A stretch of 56,269 nt of DNA from Bacteroidetes oral taxon 274 str. F0058 (GCA_000163695.1 GG774890.1:1-56269); one strand, 5' to 3'. Shown: positions 24,432 to 34,660, numbered from the stretch's first letter. Numbers and translations are program-made. The notes: generated from the sequence alone by a model not told the origin.

Positions 24432-27050
24432 ATGAGCAAGATAGCAGATACCCCGTTGATGAAGCAGCATAAGGAGATAAAAGAGAAGTATCCCGATGCA
24501 TTGCTGCTATTCAGGGTGGGCGACTTCTACGAGACCTTTGCCGAAGATGCCGTCAAAGCAGCCTCCATATTGGGCATCACACTCACCAAGCGGCAAAACG
24601 GGGCGGCGGCTCACGTGGAGTTGGCAGGGTTCCCGCACCACGCATTGGATACCTACCTGCCCAAGCTTGTCAGAGCCGGCTTGCGGGTGGCTGTCTGCGA
24701 CCAGCTCGAAGACCCGAAGCTTACCAAAACATTGGTAAAACGCGGTGTTACCGAACTTGTTACCCCCGGTGTATCGACCAACGATAATGTGCTGGCTGTG
24801 GGAGAAAACAACTTTTTGTGTGCCGTACATTTCGACAAAAATCAGGTGGGCATATCGTTTCTCGACATATCCACAGGCGAATTTTATCTGAGCCAAGGCT
24901 CTTTGGAATACGCCGAGAAACTTTTCAACTCGTTTGCTCCCAAAGAAGTACTCTACGAGCGAAAAAACCGTAAACTTTTCGAGGAGACACTGCCCACCAA
25001 GATAGCCAAATTCGAACAAGACGACTGGGTCTATACCATAGAATCGGCACGCGACAGACTCTTCAAACAGTTCGAAGTAAACTCGTTCAAAGGGTTTGGC
25101 GTCGAACACCTTACCTGCGGTATCATTGCAGCGGGAGCCATACTCTATTACCTCGACCAGACGGAGCACAAGCAGATATCGCATATCACCAAGATATCGC
25201 GTATCGAAGGTAGCCATTATGTATGGCTCGACCGTTTCACTATACGCAACCTCGAACTGCTCGACTCGCCCGACGATGAGCATAATACGCTTTTTGCCGT
25301 GCTCGACAGAAACAAAACCCCGATGGGAAGCCGTCTGATGAGACGTTGGCTAACATTTCCTCTCAAAGAGGTGAAGCCTATCACCGACCGACTGAGCGTA
25401 GTAACACACTTCTACCGCAACCCCGAACAGAGAAGTATTATCGAAGAGAGTCTCGATAAAATAGGCGACTTGGAAAGAATACTCTCGAAGGTAGCCGTCG
25501 GACGAATAAATCCCCGCGAGATGTGGCAACTGATGACGGCACTCAAAGCTATCAAGCCGATAAAAGCTACCTGCACAGAAACGACAGACAATCTGATAAT
25601 GGCTTCGTTCGGAGAGCAACTCAATGAATGCAACACTCTGATAGAGAAGATAAAACGCGAGATAGTGGAAGACCCGCCTGCTACGCTGGCAAAAGGCGGT
25701 GTCATAGCCTCCGGTGTCGATGCAGAGCTCGACGAATTGCGTAAGATATCGTCGTCGGGTAAGAGCTACCTACAACAGATACTCGAACGCGAGTCGGCAG
25801 CAACGGGCATACCGTCGATGAAGATAAACTACAATCAGGTATTCGGATACTATATCGAAGTTACCAACGCCCACAAAGACAAAGTACCTCAAACGTGGAT
25901 ACGCCGACAGACACTGACATCGGCAGAGCGATATATCACCGAAGAGCTCAAAGAGTACGAGACAAAAATATTGGGAGCCGAAGAGAAAATACTTTCTCTT
26001 GAGCAGCGTATTTTCAACGCCCTCATAAGCAGCGTAAGTCAGTTTATTGCCACCATACAGCTCGATTGCAATATCTTGGCTCAGATAGACTGTCTGCTGA
26101 GTTTCACCCGAATATCGCAAGAAAACCGCTACAACTGCCCCATAGTAAACGACAGCACGACGATAGACATACGCCAAGGACGACACCCCGTCATCGAAAA
26201 AAATCTGCCGATAGGCGAGAGCTACGTACCGAACGATATTCTGTTGGACGACGAAAATCAACAGATAATCATCATCACAGGACCCAATATGGCGGGTAAA
26301 TCGGCACTGCTCCGACAGACGGCTCTCATAGTGCTTATGGCTCAGATAGGGTGCTACGTGCCTGCCGAGAGTGCTTCGATAGGTATTGTGGATAAGATAT
26401 TTACCCGAGTAGGGGCATCGGACAATATTGCTTCGGGCGAAAGTACCTTTATGGTAGAGATGAACGAGGCGGCAAGTATTCTGAACAATATATCCGACAG
26501 AAGCCTGATACTCTTCGACGAACTCGGCAGAGGCACATCTACATACGATGGCATATCGATAGCTTGGGCGATAGTGGAATATATCCACGAGATGCCTAAA
26601 TGCAGAGCAAAAACACTCTTTGCTACGCACTATCACGAACTCAACGAGATGGAGCGGTCGTACCGACGGATAAAAAACTACAACGTATCGGTACGTGAGG
26701 TAGACGGCAAAGTGCTTTTTATCCGTAAGCTCGTAAGAGGCGGCTCCGAGCACAGCTTCGGTATCCACGTAGCCAAGATAGCAGGTATGCCGCCGTCGGT
26801 AATAAAGCGTGCCGACGAGATACTGCTACAGCTCGAGAACTCTCAAAGACAGTCCGATAGCGTAGGCAAATCGATGAAAAATGCGTCGCAGCGTGCAGGA
26901 ATACAGATGACGCTCTTCGAACTCGACGACCCTGTCTTGAGCCAGATACGCGACGAGATACTCAAACTCGATATCAACAGCCTCGCCCCAATAGACGCGC
27001 TGAACAAACTAAACTCGATAAAAACGATTCTGACGGGTAAGTCGTCGTAA
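24432..27050 (+). CDS. mutS: DNA mismatch repair protein MutS
   Basis: 872 residues from MSKIADTPLM; the 24 extra codons of the longer frame overlap the promoter region. The mismatch-reading Phe-x-Glu is in VGDFYETF (F32, E34). The ATPase has Walker A TGPNMAGKSALLRQ and DELGRGTSTYDG, and the C-terminal helix-turn-helix ends the protein. MutS recognises mispairs and recruits MutL. Confidence 0.98.
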   Translation: MSKIADTPLMKQHKEIKEKYPDALLLFRVGDFYETFAEDAVKAASILGITLTKRQNGAAAHVELAGFPHHALDTYLPKLVRAGLRVAVCDQLEDPKLTKTLVKRGVTELVTPGVSTNDNVLAVGENNFLCAVHFDKNQVGISFLDISTGEFYLSQGSLEYAEKLFNSFAPKEVLYERKNRKLFEETLPTKIAKFEQDDWVYTIESARDRLFKQFEVNSFKGFGVEHLTCGIIAAGAILYYLDQTEHKQISHITKISRIEGSHYVWLDRFTIRNLELLDSPDDEHNTLFAVLDRNKTPMGSRLMRRWLTFPLKEVKPITDRLSVVTHFYRNPEQRSIIEESLDKIGDLERILSKVAVGRINPREMWQLMTALKAIKPIKATCTETTDNLIMASFGEQLNECNTLIEKIKREIVEDPPATLAKGGVIASGVDAELDELRKISSSGKSYLQQILERESAATGIPSMKINYNQVFGYYIEVTNAHKDKVPQTWIRRQTLTSAERYITEELKEYETKILGAEEKILSLEQRIFNALISSVSQFIATIQLDCNILAQIDCLLSFTRISQENRYNCPIVNDSTTIDIRQGRHPVIEKNLPIGESYVPNDILLDDENQQIIIITGPNMAGKSALLRQTALIVLMAQIGCYVPAESASIGIVDKIFTRVGASDNIASGESTFMVEMNEAASILNNISDRSLILFDELGRGTSTYDGISIAWAIVEYIHEMPKCRAKTLFATHYHELNEMERSYRRIKNYNVSVREVDGKVLFIRKLVRGGSEHSFGIHVAKIAGMPPSVIKRADEILLQLENSQRQSDSVGKSMKNASQRAGIQMTLFELDDPVLSQIRDEILKLDINSLAPIDALNKLNSIKTILTGKSS

Positions 27051-27265
27051 CCTCCGAACCTTTATTTGATAAATGGTTACTTATTGTCCAAATTATTGCT
27101 GTTCTTTTCTATATCCTTTCTGAGGTAAAAGACTATATGTCAATAAACTACATTTTTTTGGAATGGAAGACAGTATTTACAGAATATTGTTATTGAGGTT
27201 TTTCTGTTTAACTGTAAAAAATCTCTGAAACATTAATCTTTTCGAGTCTGATTTTATTTTTCGTA

Positions 27266-27844
27266 TCACCTTATCACTTTGAAAACTCCATCGTTATAAA
27301 GTTTCACTATTCGTGAAGGGGGGGGCATGTTATGTTCGTTTTGGCGTAGGGGGACTATATAATCGACAGCCGCTTTTATCTCTTCCGATATTTGCCCGAA
27401 GGTTGCTGCCGAAGGCTGCCCGCTCATATTTGCCGACGTAGAGACGAGCGGTCGGCACAGCATACGACACAGCGAACGCGAAACCTCCTCGTGAGTAATC
27501 CGAATTGCGATGCTACCGTCTTCGCCGACGACGTTCGGGGCTAAGTTTTTACCTTTTTGATATATCACGGTCAACGGTTCGGTGGCATATTTGACCAAAT
27601 CCCAAGCCACATCGGGCATATCCTCGACATAGTTCGGTATCTTTCCCATATCGTCGAGGAGTACTATCATCGACTTCGACGACGGGCGTCTTTTGATTTC
27701 GAACACACGCTCTACCGACTTGTGATTGGTAGCGTCGCAGCCGATACCCCAAACAGTATCGGTGGGATAAAGTATCACTCCGCCCGCCCGCAATACACGT
27801 ACAGCCTCTTTTAGCTCGTCTAATACAGGAAATTTGGTTGTCAT
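27266..27844 (-). CDS. Threonylcarbamoyl-AMP synthase (Sua5/YrdC family)
   Basis: 192 residues from ATG at 27844; a TATCTTTG box at 27875-27882 overlaps the longer alternative start and rules it out. The YrdC core has GGVILYPTDTVWGIGCD, KRRPSSKSMIVL and STSANMSGQPSAATF. The enzyme makes the threonylcarbamoyl-adenylate used for the t6A37 modification of tRNAs. It has no C-terminal Sua5 extension. Confidence 0.93.
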   Translation of the reverse strand: MTTKFPVLDELKEAVRVLRAGGVILYPTDTVWGIGCDATNHKSVERVFEIKRRPSSKSMIVLLDDMGKIPNYVEDMPDVAWDLVKYATEPLTVIYQKGKNLAPNVVGEDGSIAIRITHEEVSRSLCRMLCRPLVSTSANMSGQPSAATFGQISEEIKAAVDYIVPLRQNEHNMPPPSRIVKLYNDGVFKVIR

Positions 27845-27874
27845 AATCTCATTTAAATCGAAAAAAATCGAAGA

Positions 27875-27882
27875 CAAAGATA
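27875..27882 (-). promoter_or_regulatory. -7 promoter box of the YrdC gene
   Basis: TATCTTTG on the minus strand, about 30 bases before the ATG at 27844. Confidence 0.5.
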
Positions 27883-28067
27883 GGTCTTTTTTTGTTTCTA
27901 ATCACATTTTACACTGCAACACGGGCAAAAGATTAATCCTTCTTGTATCTTCGAACTAATTATTCAACATATTTACCATCAAAACGTTAAAAACCAACTG
28001 CAACATTAAACGCTGATACTCAGAGACATTAAAAGCAATACTTCTTAGATAAAACAAATAAACTCAT

Positions 28068-28095
28068 TTTGTATCAAAACATTTTTATACTTTTG
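28068..28095 (+). promoter_or_regulatory. Promoter of topA
   Basis: TTTG (28068-28071), 16 bases, TACTTTTG (28088-28095). It leaves a leader of about 65 bases before the ATG at 28166. Confidence 0.55.
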
Positions 28096-28165
28096 CAGAT
28101 TATTTTTCTGCATTGGTGTGTTCAGAGAAATTAACATAGCACTCAGTAATAAACACTTAAGTCTT

Positions 28166-30643
28166 ATGCAAAATTTGGTTATAGTAGAGTCGCCCGCAAA
28201 GTCGAAAACCATTCAGGGCTATTTAGGTAAAGATTTCGTCGTAAAGTCGTCGATGGGGCACATACGCACATTGGCAGACAAAGAGTTTGTCGGCGAGATA
28301 ACAGACAAATACAAACCTACCTACGAGGTATTGCCCGAAAAGAAAAAAGTGGTGGCAGACCTGAAGAAAGATGTCAAAAGTGCTCAAACGGTCTGGCTCG
28401 CTACCGATGAAGACCGTGAGGGAGAAGCCATTGCGTGGCATCTATTCGAGGAGCTTAAGCTAAAAAAAGATACTACTCGACGTATCGTATTCCACGAGAT
28501 AACCAAAGACGCCATAAAGAAGGCGATAGAGACGCCGCGTTCGATAGACTACAACTTAGTCGACGCCCAGCAGGCTCGGTCGGTACTCGACAAGATAGTC
28601 GGCTTCGAGCTGTCGCCGGTGCTGTGGCGTAAGGTCAAGAGCGGCTTATCGGCAGGTAGAGTACAGTCGGTAACAGTAAGGCTTGTAGTAGAGAAAGAAC
28701 GTGAGATACAGGCTTTTGAAGCCACATCGTACTACAAAGTGGTAGCAATATTCACAGACGGAGATAAGACTTTCAGGGCAGAGCTGAAGAGACATTTCGC
28801 TACCAAAGAAGAGACCGTTCGTTTTCTGGAGCTTTGCAAAAATGCCGATTTTCGTATTACCAAGGTAGACAAAGCCGACGGCAAACGTACCCCTGCACCG
28901 CCATTTACCACCTCTACCTTGCAGCAAGAGGCTGCACGCAAACTCGGTTTTTCGGTATCGCAGACAATGCGTGTGGCACAGACCCTTTACGAGGCAGGTA
29001 AAATCACATATATGCGTACCGACTCCGTGAATCTGTCAGGATTAGCACTATCTACGGCAAAAGCCGAAGTGATAGCAATGGCAGGCGAAAAATACCATAA
29101 GCAGCGTCGATATACTACCAAAACCAAAGGAGCACAAGAAGCACACGAGGCTATCCGCCCGACATATATCAATGTACATCAGATAGATGGCACTACACAA
29201 GAGCAACGTCTCTATAATCTTATATGGAAACGTACGATAGCGTCGCAAATGGCAGATGCCGTCATCGAGAAGACAAACGTAGAGATAGAAGTCTCCTCTT
29301 CGCCTGAGATATTCGTTGCGGTGGGTGAAGTAATCAAATTCGACGGGTTTCTGAAGGTATATATGGAGAGCCGCGACGACGAACAAGACGACTCTGCCGA
29401 GGGAGCAGAAAATCTGCTGCCTAAGTTCAGTGTAGGACAACAGGTAACACGTAACGAGATTACAGCCACACAGACATATACTCGTCTGCCGTTCCGTTAT
29501 AGCGAGGCATCGCTGGTAAAAAAACTCGAAGAACTCGGCATAGGACGCCCATCGACCTACGCTCCCACGATATCCACAATCCAAAACCGGGGATATGTCG
29601 AACGTAAAGACATCTCTGTCGAAAAACAAGAGACCAACATTATCACTCTCAAAAAAGAGAGTATCAAAGAGAGTGTCAAAGACTCTAAAAAGACAATCGA
29701 CAAAGGCAAACTCGTCCCGACCGATATCGGCTTTGTGGTAAACGACTTCCTGACCGAGAATTTTCCCCGAATACTCGACTACGGATTTACGGCAAACATA
29801 GAAGAAGATTTCGACAATATAGCCGAAGGCAAACTACGATGGTTGGACGAGATAGTGGATTTCTACAAGAATTTCCACCCTGAGGTAGACAAAGCCGTAC
29901 AGAAGGCAGGCAAAACCACAGGCGAACGCTTCCTGGGCAACGACCCTCGCAGTGGACGCCCTGTATATGTACGTATTGGCAGATTCGGTACGATGGCTCA
30001 GATAGGAGACGCCAAAGACGACGAAAAGCCGATATTTGCTTCGATGCAACGCGGACAGCATCTGGAGACCATTACGCTCGAAGAGGCTCTTGAGCTATTC
30101 AAGCTACCGCTAAATCTCGGCTCGTATGAGGGCAAAGACGTTATAGTCGCCTCGGGCAGATTCGGTGCATACCTGAAATTTGGCGACACCAATATATCGC
30201 TGCCAAAGGGAGAGAACCCACTCGATATGACCTACGACAAAGCGGTAGAACTCATCAGACAACCGCGTCTGCCGATAACGCTCGGCTCGTATGAGGGCGA
30301 GGACGTTATAGTTGCCGCAGGTAGATTCGGGGCTTATATAAAATTCGGTACAATAAACGCTTCGATACCGAAAGGCGAAAACCCGCTCGAAATCAAACTC
30401 GAAAGAGCAATAGAGCTGATACGCAACAAGAAAGAGGGCAAAGCCTCTTCGAACACAGCGATAAAGGTATTCGAAGACGAAGATATACGCATTCTTAACG
30501 GTCGCTATGGAGCATACATCAGCCACGCAAAAAAGAACTATAAGATACCCAAAGATATTATTCCTGCCGATATTACACTGGAGCAGGCAAAGGAGATAAT
30601 AGCGGGCAAACCGTCCGAACAACGACGCAAAAGCAAACAATAA
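28166..30643 (+). CDS. topA: DNA topoisomerase I TopA
   Basis: 825 residues from MQNLVIVESPAKSKTIQGYLG; the 16 codons upstream are AT-rich leader. The Toprim domain has ATDEDREGEAIAWHL, and the active-site tyrosine lies in ITYMRTDSVNLS. The C-terminus contains no cysteine; in place of zinc fingers there are repeats built on LGSYEGxDVIVAxGRFGAYxKFG followed by PKGENPL and a basic tail. This form of the C-terminus is common in Bacteroidetes. It relaxes negative supercoils. Confidence 0.97.
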   Translation: MQNLVIVESPAKSKTIQGYLGKDFVVKSSMGHIRTLADKEFVGEITDKYKPTYEVLPEKKKVVADLKKDVKSAQTVWLATDEDREGEAIAWHLFEELKLKKDTTRRIVFHEITKDAIKKAIETPRSIDYNLVDAQQARSVLDKIVGFELSPVLWRKVKSGLSAGRVQSVTVRLVVEKEREIQAFEATSYYKVVAIFTDGDKTFRAELKRHFATKEETVRFLELCKNADFRITKVDKADGKRTPAPPFTTSTLQQEAARKLGFSVSQTMRVAQTLYEAGKITYMRTDSVNLSGLALSTAKAEVIAMAGEKYHKQRRYTTKTKGAQEAHEAIRPTYINVHQIDGTTQEQRLYNLIWKRTIASQMADAVIEKTNVEIEVSSSPEIFVAVGEVIKFDGFLKVYMESRDDEQDDSAEGAENLLPKFSVGQQVTRNEITATQTYTRLPFRYSEASLVKKLEELGIGRPSTYAPTISTIQNRGYVERKDISVEKQETNIITLKKESIKESVKDSKKTIDKGKLVPTDIGFVVNDFLTENFPRILDYGFTANIEEDFDNIAEGKLRWLDEIVDFYKNFHPEVDKAVQKAGKTTGERFLGNDPRSGRPVYVRIGRFGTMAQIGDAKDDEKPIFASMQRGQHLETITLEEALELFKLPLNLGSYEGKDVIVASGRFGAYLKFGDTNISLPKGENPLDMTYDKAVELIRQPRLPITLGSYEGEDVIVAAGRFGAYIKFGTINASIPKGENPLEIKLERAIELIRNKKEGKASSNTAIKVFEDEDIRILNGRYGAYISHAKKNYKIPKDIIPADITLEQAKEIIAGKPSEQRRKSKQ

Positions 30644-30815
30644 AACATAAGGCATAGGCAATATCCATTAACGAAAAGTATAATCTATACGTCTGTTGCA
30701 TTTTTTTTCTCACGAGATGCAACATTTTCGTTTTTTTGCGTCTTGGGTATTGTAAGAACAACCAATTCGATTAAATTACAACTTAAATTATTCATAAATA
30801 AAACGTCAACGAAAA

Positions 30816-31268
30816 ATGAAAAAACAAATTTTTAGTATTGCAACCTTAATGGTTGTCTTAGCCGTAGTGATAATGACCGGCTGTAACAAAAAGGAATCTC
30901 CCTCTATCAAAAAGCAGTGGATAATAAAAACGATCTCACAGGAGCCCGAAATGTTCGACATATCCGTTACCCAAAGCGGGTATATGATAGATGCGGAACA
31001 AGACAGTACCCTTGCCCAAAAGGCAAATCTGCCGAAAGACACCTATTTTATAAATGCTTCGGTACAAATAGTTGAGATTAACGAGACAAGCAAAAACTCC
31101 GGCACCATACGACTAAAATTCATCGATAATAATGGGGACACCGAAGAAAAATTACTCCGATACAGCGATCTTACCAACAGTTCTGTGATATTTTATTCCG
31201 AATTCTATGACTCTGTCCCTATCATTGCTAATGCTGCTACAAGCAAAATTACTCCCCACAACCGCTAA
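30816..31268 (+). CDS. Small hypothetical lipoprotein
   Basis: 150 residues. The signal has a clear lipobox (VIMTGC), and the mature part holds no motif I recognise. It sits alone between topA and the convergent mdh. Codon use is normal for the window. Confidence 0.65.
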   Translation: MKKQIFSIATLMVVLAVVIMTGCNKKESPSIKKQWIIKTISQEPEMFDISVTQSGYMIDAEQDSTLAQKANLPKDTYFINASVQIVEINETSKNSGTIRLKFIDNNGDTEEKLLRYSDLTNSSVIFYSEFYDSVPIIANAATSKITPHNR

Positions 31269-31321
31269 TATCTGTCTGACAGGAGGTTCAGAGGCGACAT
31301 AGCAAGAAATGGAGTAATACG

Positions 31322-31368
31322 CAAAAACGAAAAATCCCCGCTTACAGCACAATATGCAAGCGGGGATT
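31322..31368 (-). terminator. Terminator of mdh
   Basis: Perfect stem AATCCCCGCTT/AAGCGGGGATT (31333-31368) with a T-rich tail (TTTTCGTTTTT) on the minus strand. It lies 24 bases after the mdh stop codon. Confidence 0.85.
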
Positions 31369-31391
31369 GTGATATACAACGATAAGACTTA

Positions 31392-32333
31392 TTATATAAG
31401 TTTCATCTCTTTGAGTACGGCATTGGTTTTGTGTACCGCTTCTGCCGAAGCCTCGAACTTGGCTTTCTCGTCGGCGGTAAGGTCGAGTTCGACAATCTTT
31501 TCTACGCCTTTTCTGCCTATTACGACAGGTACTCCGATATTGAGGTCTTTCATACCATATTCGCCGTTGAGGTATACGGATGAGGTTATCATCTTCTTCT
31601 GGTCTTTTACGATGCTTTCGGCAACAAACGATGCTGCGGCTCCCGGAGCCATCCAAGCCGACGTTCCGAGCAGCCCCGTGAGCGTGGCTCCGCCCACCAT
31701 AGTGCTTTTCACTACTTCGTTGAGTTTGTCTTCGCTCAAAAGTTTCGATACAGGAATACCTTTATATGTAGCCAGACGTGCAAGCGGTATCATTGTTGTG
31801 TCGCCGTGCCCGCCAATGACGATACCCTCTACTTCGTTGGCATTGCAGCCGAGAGCCTGCGAGAGGAAATATTTGAAACGCGACGAATCCAAGGCACCGC
31901 CCATACCTATCACTCGTTCGCGAGGCAGACCAAGCACCTTGTACGACAGATAAGCCATAGTATCCATCGGGTTAGATACTATTATGAGGATAGCGTTCGG
32001 CGAGTGTTTCAGTATGTTTTCGGCTACGCTTTTCACTATACCTGCATTCACTCCGATAAGTTCTTCGCGAGTCATACCCGGTTTGCGTGGGATACCCGAA
32101 GTGATTATCACCACGTCGGAACCCGCAGTCTTCGAGTAGTCGTTGGTAACACCCGTTACTACCGAGTCGAAGCCCATAAGCTGAGCCGTCTGCATAATAT
32201 CCATAGCTTTGCCTTCGGCTAAGCCCTCTTTTATATCTATCAATACTACTTCGCTGGCTACTTCGTTTACTGCCAGCACATTTGCACAGGTGGCACCTAC
32301 GTTGCCCGCACCTACAACTGTTACTTTTGACAT
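31392..32333 (-). CDS. mdh: Malate dehydrogenase
   Basis: 313 residues of the LDH-like MDH type. NAD site GAGNVGATCA, substrate arginines around GIPRKPGMTREEL, and the catalytic His in IGGHGDTTMIPL. The Arg at the GIPRKPGM position fits malate specificity. It interconverts malate and oxaloacetate in the citric-acid branch. A TAACTTTG box lies at 32396-32403. Confidence 0.96.
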   Translation of the reverse strand: MSKVTVVGAGNVGATCANVLAVNEVASEVVLIDIKEGLAEGKAMDIMQTAQLMGFDSVVTGVTNDYSKTAGSDVVIITSGIPRKPGMTREELIGVNAGIVKSVAENILKHSPNAILIIVSNPMDTMAYLSYKVLGLPRERVIGMGGALDSSRFKYFLSQALGCNANEVEGIVIGGHGDTTMIPLARLATYKGIPVSKLLSEDKLNEVVKSTMVGGATLTGLLGTSAWMAPGAAASFVAESIVKDQKKMITSSVYLNGEYGMKDLNIGVPVVIGRKGVEKIVELDLTADEKAKFEASAEAVHKTNAVLKEMKLI

Positions 32334-32395
32334 AATTGTACTTTTTATTTTTTGTTATTTTATAAATTAAATATTAGAATCCACATTCGGAGCAG

Positions 32396-32403
32396 CAAAG
32401 TTA
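32396..32403 (-). promoter_or_regulatory. -7 promoter box before mdh
   Basis: TAACTTTG on the minus strand, 63 bases before the start codon. Confidence 0.45.
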
Positions 32404-32457
32404 CAAAATTATATTCAACTATATAGTTTTATTTCGGTAAAAAATTTATCTGTAGAT

Positions 32458-33402
32458 TCAACAGTCAAAGTTATAAAAAAGAGACAAAGGAGATTCGAAT
32501 AAAAGCGACTTTCGCGGTCTTTGGTTTAACAAATATTGTATTCCGAGTAATTTATTATAAGATAATTGATTAATGTTCATTGTTTTGGGGATATATTGTC
32601 TGATAAGTTTATTTGTGTTCTCTACCGTCCCCTTTTGCCAAGAAGAATAAAGGTCGGTGAAGTACACCGAGGTATGTAACTTTTTTGAAATCAGCTTATG
32701 TTTGGCAAATTCACCTCCGTTATCGGTTGTTATTGACTTGACATGTTTTTTTAAAGGCTTCAGCAGTCTGATGACCGTTTTTGCGACCACCTCTGCGTTC
32801 TTTCCTCGTGTGAGTCTCTCCATAATCAGGAATCTGGTCTTACGTTCTATGATAGTGAGAATGAAGTCTTTTCCGTTTTGTATGAGATCCATCTCTAAGT
32901 GTCCGAACTCTTCTCTTTTCTCTACCTCCGGCGGTCTTTCCTTTATCGACACCCTGCCGGGAATGTTCCTGACACCCGCACCGATAGGTCGTTTCCGATG
33001 TTTTAGCCGATGACGGCAGTGCCTGTATAGAGAGCCTCCGTTGCGTTTGTCTTCTCGTATGAACCTGTATATCCACTCTACGGAGACCATCTCGATATCG
33101 TTGGCTTTGCAATAGCCCTTTATCTGCTCGGGAGACCATTGGTACTTTGAAAGTTTATCCGATATTAACGCCCTCATCTTATCGTTGAATTTATACGGAC
33201 GATGGCTTCGCTCTTTCATCATATCGGCAAATATCTGCGCCATCTTCGGCGAATATCGTCCCCTCGTATCGGAATTTCTACTAAGTTCCTTGCTAACAGT
33301 AGCTTGCGATACTCCGATGTAACGAGCTATCTCGGATTGTGTTTTTTTGTCCTTTCTCATACGATAAATTGTGTATCTTTGCGACTCATTTAAATGTTGC
33401 AT
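32458..33402 (-). CDS. IS30-family transposase
   Basis: 314 residues, intact. An N-terminal helix-turn-helix (about residues 20-42, IGVSQATVSKELSRN) precedes a DDE integrase core with D172 (EMDLIQNG), D227 (ITTDNGGEF) and E261 (KGTVENTNK). The last two are 33 residues apart, as expected for the DD(33)E spacing of IS30 enzymes. It should be active as read. Confidence 0.96.
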   Translation of the reverse strand: MQHLNESQRYTIYRMRKDKKTQSEIARYIGVSQATVSKELSRNSDTRGRYSPKMAQIFADMMKERSHRPYKFNDKMRALISDKLSKYQWSPEQIKGYCKANDIEMVSVEWIYRFIREDKRNGGSLYRHCRHRLKHRKRPIGAGVRNIPGRVSIKERPPEVEKREEFGHLEMDLIQNGKDFILTIIERKTRFLIMERLTRGKNAEVVAKTVIRLLKPLKKHVKSITTDNGGEFAKHKLISKKLHTSVYFTDLYSSWQKGTVENTNKLIRQYIPKTMNINQLSYNKLLGIQYLLNQRPRKSLLFESPLSLFYNFDC

Positions 33403-33447
33403 TTGTGTGTGTTTTTTTTGTGAGAACGCAAATGTCGCATTTTTTCG

Positions 33448-33475
33448 GTTACTCCCGCCGTACGGAGGGAGGAAC
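33448..33475. repeat. Near-palindrome upstream of the transposase gene
   Basis: The same 28-base site as in the relic at 24068-24095, with two changes in one arm. It can form a stem between the IS end and the transposase start and may block transcription coming in from outside. Confidence 0.6.
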
Positions 33476-33550
33476 TTTTCTCCATAATCTTATAACTTTA
33501 TAAGTTGAACTTTCATTTCCGATATAATTGCAGCAACCGAAATTTATACC

Positions 33551-33558
33551 TAACTTTG
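33551..33558 (+). promoter_or_regulatory. -7 promoter box before the HAD gene
   Basis: TAACTTTG, 36 bases outside the IS end and 57 bases before the HAD start codon. A weak ATTG is about 20 bases upstream. Confidence 0.45.
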
Positions 33559-33614
33559 CCCGAAAATTTCAGGGGAAATTATAAATTTAAATTTATCCTT
33601 GTTAAAGTAATTGT

Positions 33615-34547
33615 ATGAGAAAAAGAAGAACAATTGTAGCTTTAATCTATGATTTTGACGGTACCCTATCACCTGGTAATATGCAAGAGTTTGCATTTAT
33701 GCAAGCTATTGGGGAAGATAAGTCGCAATTTTGGGAAGAAAACAATAAATTGGCAAGAGATAATGATGCCGATCAGATATTAACTTACATGCACTTGATG
33801 CTAAGGAAAGCACAGCATAAAGATATCTCCTTGAAAAAAGAGAGGTTTAAAGAATTCGGAAAATCAATAGAACTTTTTGCTGGCGTAAAAGATTGGTTTA
33901 AACGTATAAACAAATATGGTAGAGAAAAAGGTGTTACTATTGAACATTATATTAATTCTTCAGGGTTGAAAGAAATGATTGAAGGAACAGTGATTGCTAA
34001 AGAATTTAAGCAGATTTTTGCTTGTTCCTATCTTTATGAAGTAGATGGCAAAGCAATTTGGCCTGCAGTATCAGTTAATTTTACAAACAAAACTCAATTC
34101 ATATTCAAAATTAATAAGGGAATAAATAGCATTTACGAATCTAGGAGAATAAATGAGTTTGTCCCTGAAGAGGAACGGGTTGTTCCTTTTTCCAATATGA
34201 TATATTTTGGTGATGGAGACACTGACATCCCATGTATGAAATTAGTAAAGCAACAAGGAGGTCATTCTATAGCGGTTTATAAACCAAATTCAAGCAAAAA
34301 AGAGAATTCTTTAAAATTAATAAGTGAAGATAGAGTGAATTTTGTATGTCCTGCCGATTATTCAGAAGGAAAAGAAATTGATACAGTAGTAAAAATTATT
34401 ATTGACAAGATAAATGCGGACACACAGTTCAGTGAACTCCTTAGAAAACATAAAGAAAAAGCCAAATCATCACATTCAAAAAAAGCCAAAAAATATAACA
34501 AGGCAAATCCGCGTGCAATACGCACTACAAGTAAAGATTGGCAATAA
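33615..34547 (+). CDS. HAD-superfamily phosphatase, probably acquired
   Basis: 310 residues. Motif I is YDFDGTLS (D13, D15) and motif IV is YFGDGDTDIPCMK; the middle carries a helical cap. The C-terminal 40 residues are very lysine-rich (HKEKAKSSHSKKAKKYNK). It is clearly more AT-rich than its neighbours and uses A/T-ending codons (many AAA, GAA, ATA, TTA), and it lies 100 bases from an IS30 element, so recent acquisition is likely. Substrate unknown. Confidence 0.85.
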   Translation: MRKRRTIVALIYDFDGTLSPGNMQEFAFMQAIGEDKSQFWEENNKLARDNDADQILTYMHLMLRKAQHKDISLKKERFKEFGKSIELFAGVKDWFKRINKYGREKGVTIEHYINSSGLKEMIEGTVIAKEFKQIFACSYLYEVDGKAIWPAVSVNFTNKTQFIFKINKGINSIYESRRINEFVPEEERVVPFSNMIYFGDGDTDIPCMKLVKQQGGHSIAVYKPNSSKKENSLKLISEDRVNFVCPADYSEGKEIDTVVKIIIDKINADTQFSELLRKHKEKAKSSHSKKAKKYNKANPRAIRTTSKDWQ

Positions 34548-34660
34548 GAAAAAATCGAGTTATGAATGGCAAAATACAATTTATACTCTACAACCTTCCC
34601 TGTTATTATGAGGTGAATGTCAGGCTATAATCAATGAGTAAAGTTTTGTCCGTAAGGCAC

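Larger units (their letters stand above)
27845..28165. other. Divergent spacer between the YrdC gene and topA
   Basis: This AT-rich spacer contains two divergent promoter boxes (27875-27882 minus, 28088-28095 plus). I see no further gene or structured RNA in it. Confidence 0.5.
32452..33514 (-). mobile_element. Complete IS30-family insertion sequence, 1063 bp
   Basis: The ends are imperfect 25-base inverted repeats: GTAGATTCAAC at 32452 and, on the other strand, GAAAGTTCAAC at 33514, both continuing to AAAGTTATAA. They match at 18 of 25 positions. Boundaries were set by comparing three copies in the window. A single transposase gene fills the element and its stop codon lies inside one repeat. 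Length and ends resemble IS4351-like elements. No clear target duplication. Confidence 0.92.

Noticed and set aside
25770..26768. Open frame of 332 codons opposite mutS
   Set aside because: It is antisense to the MutS ATPase domain. Long reverse frames are common here because of the codon use of the real genes.
27051..27265. Spacer after mutS checked for structured RNA
   Set aside because: It is AT-rich, has no strong stem and no promoter box beyond chance.
32440..33525. Target-site duplication around the IS30 element
   Set aside because: The bases outside the two ends (ATCT and ATTT) do not repeat convincingly, even when the boundary is moved by one base.
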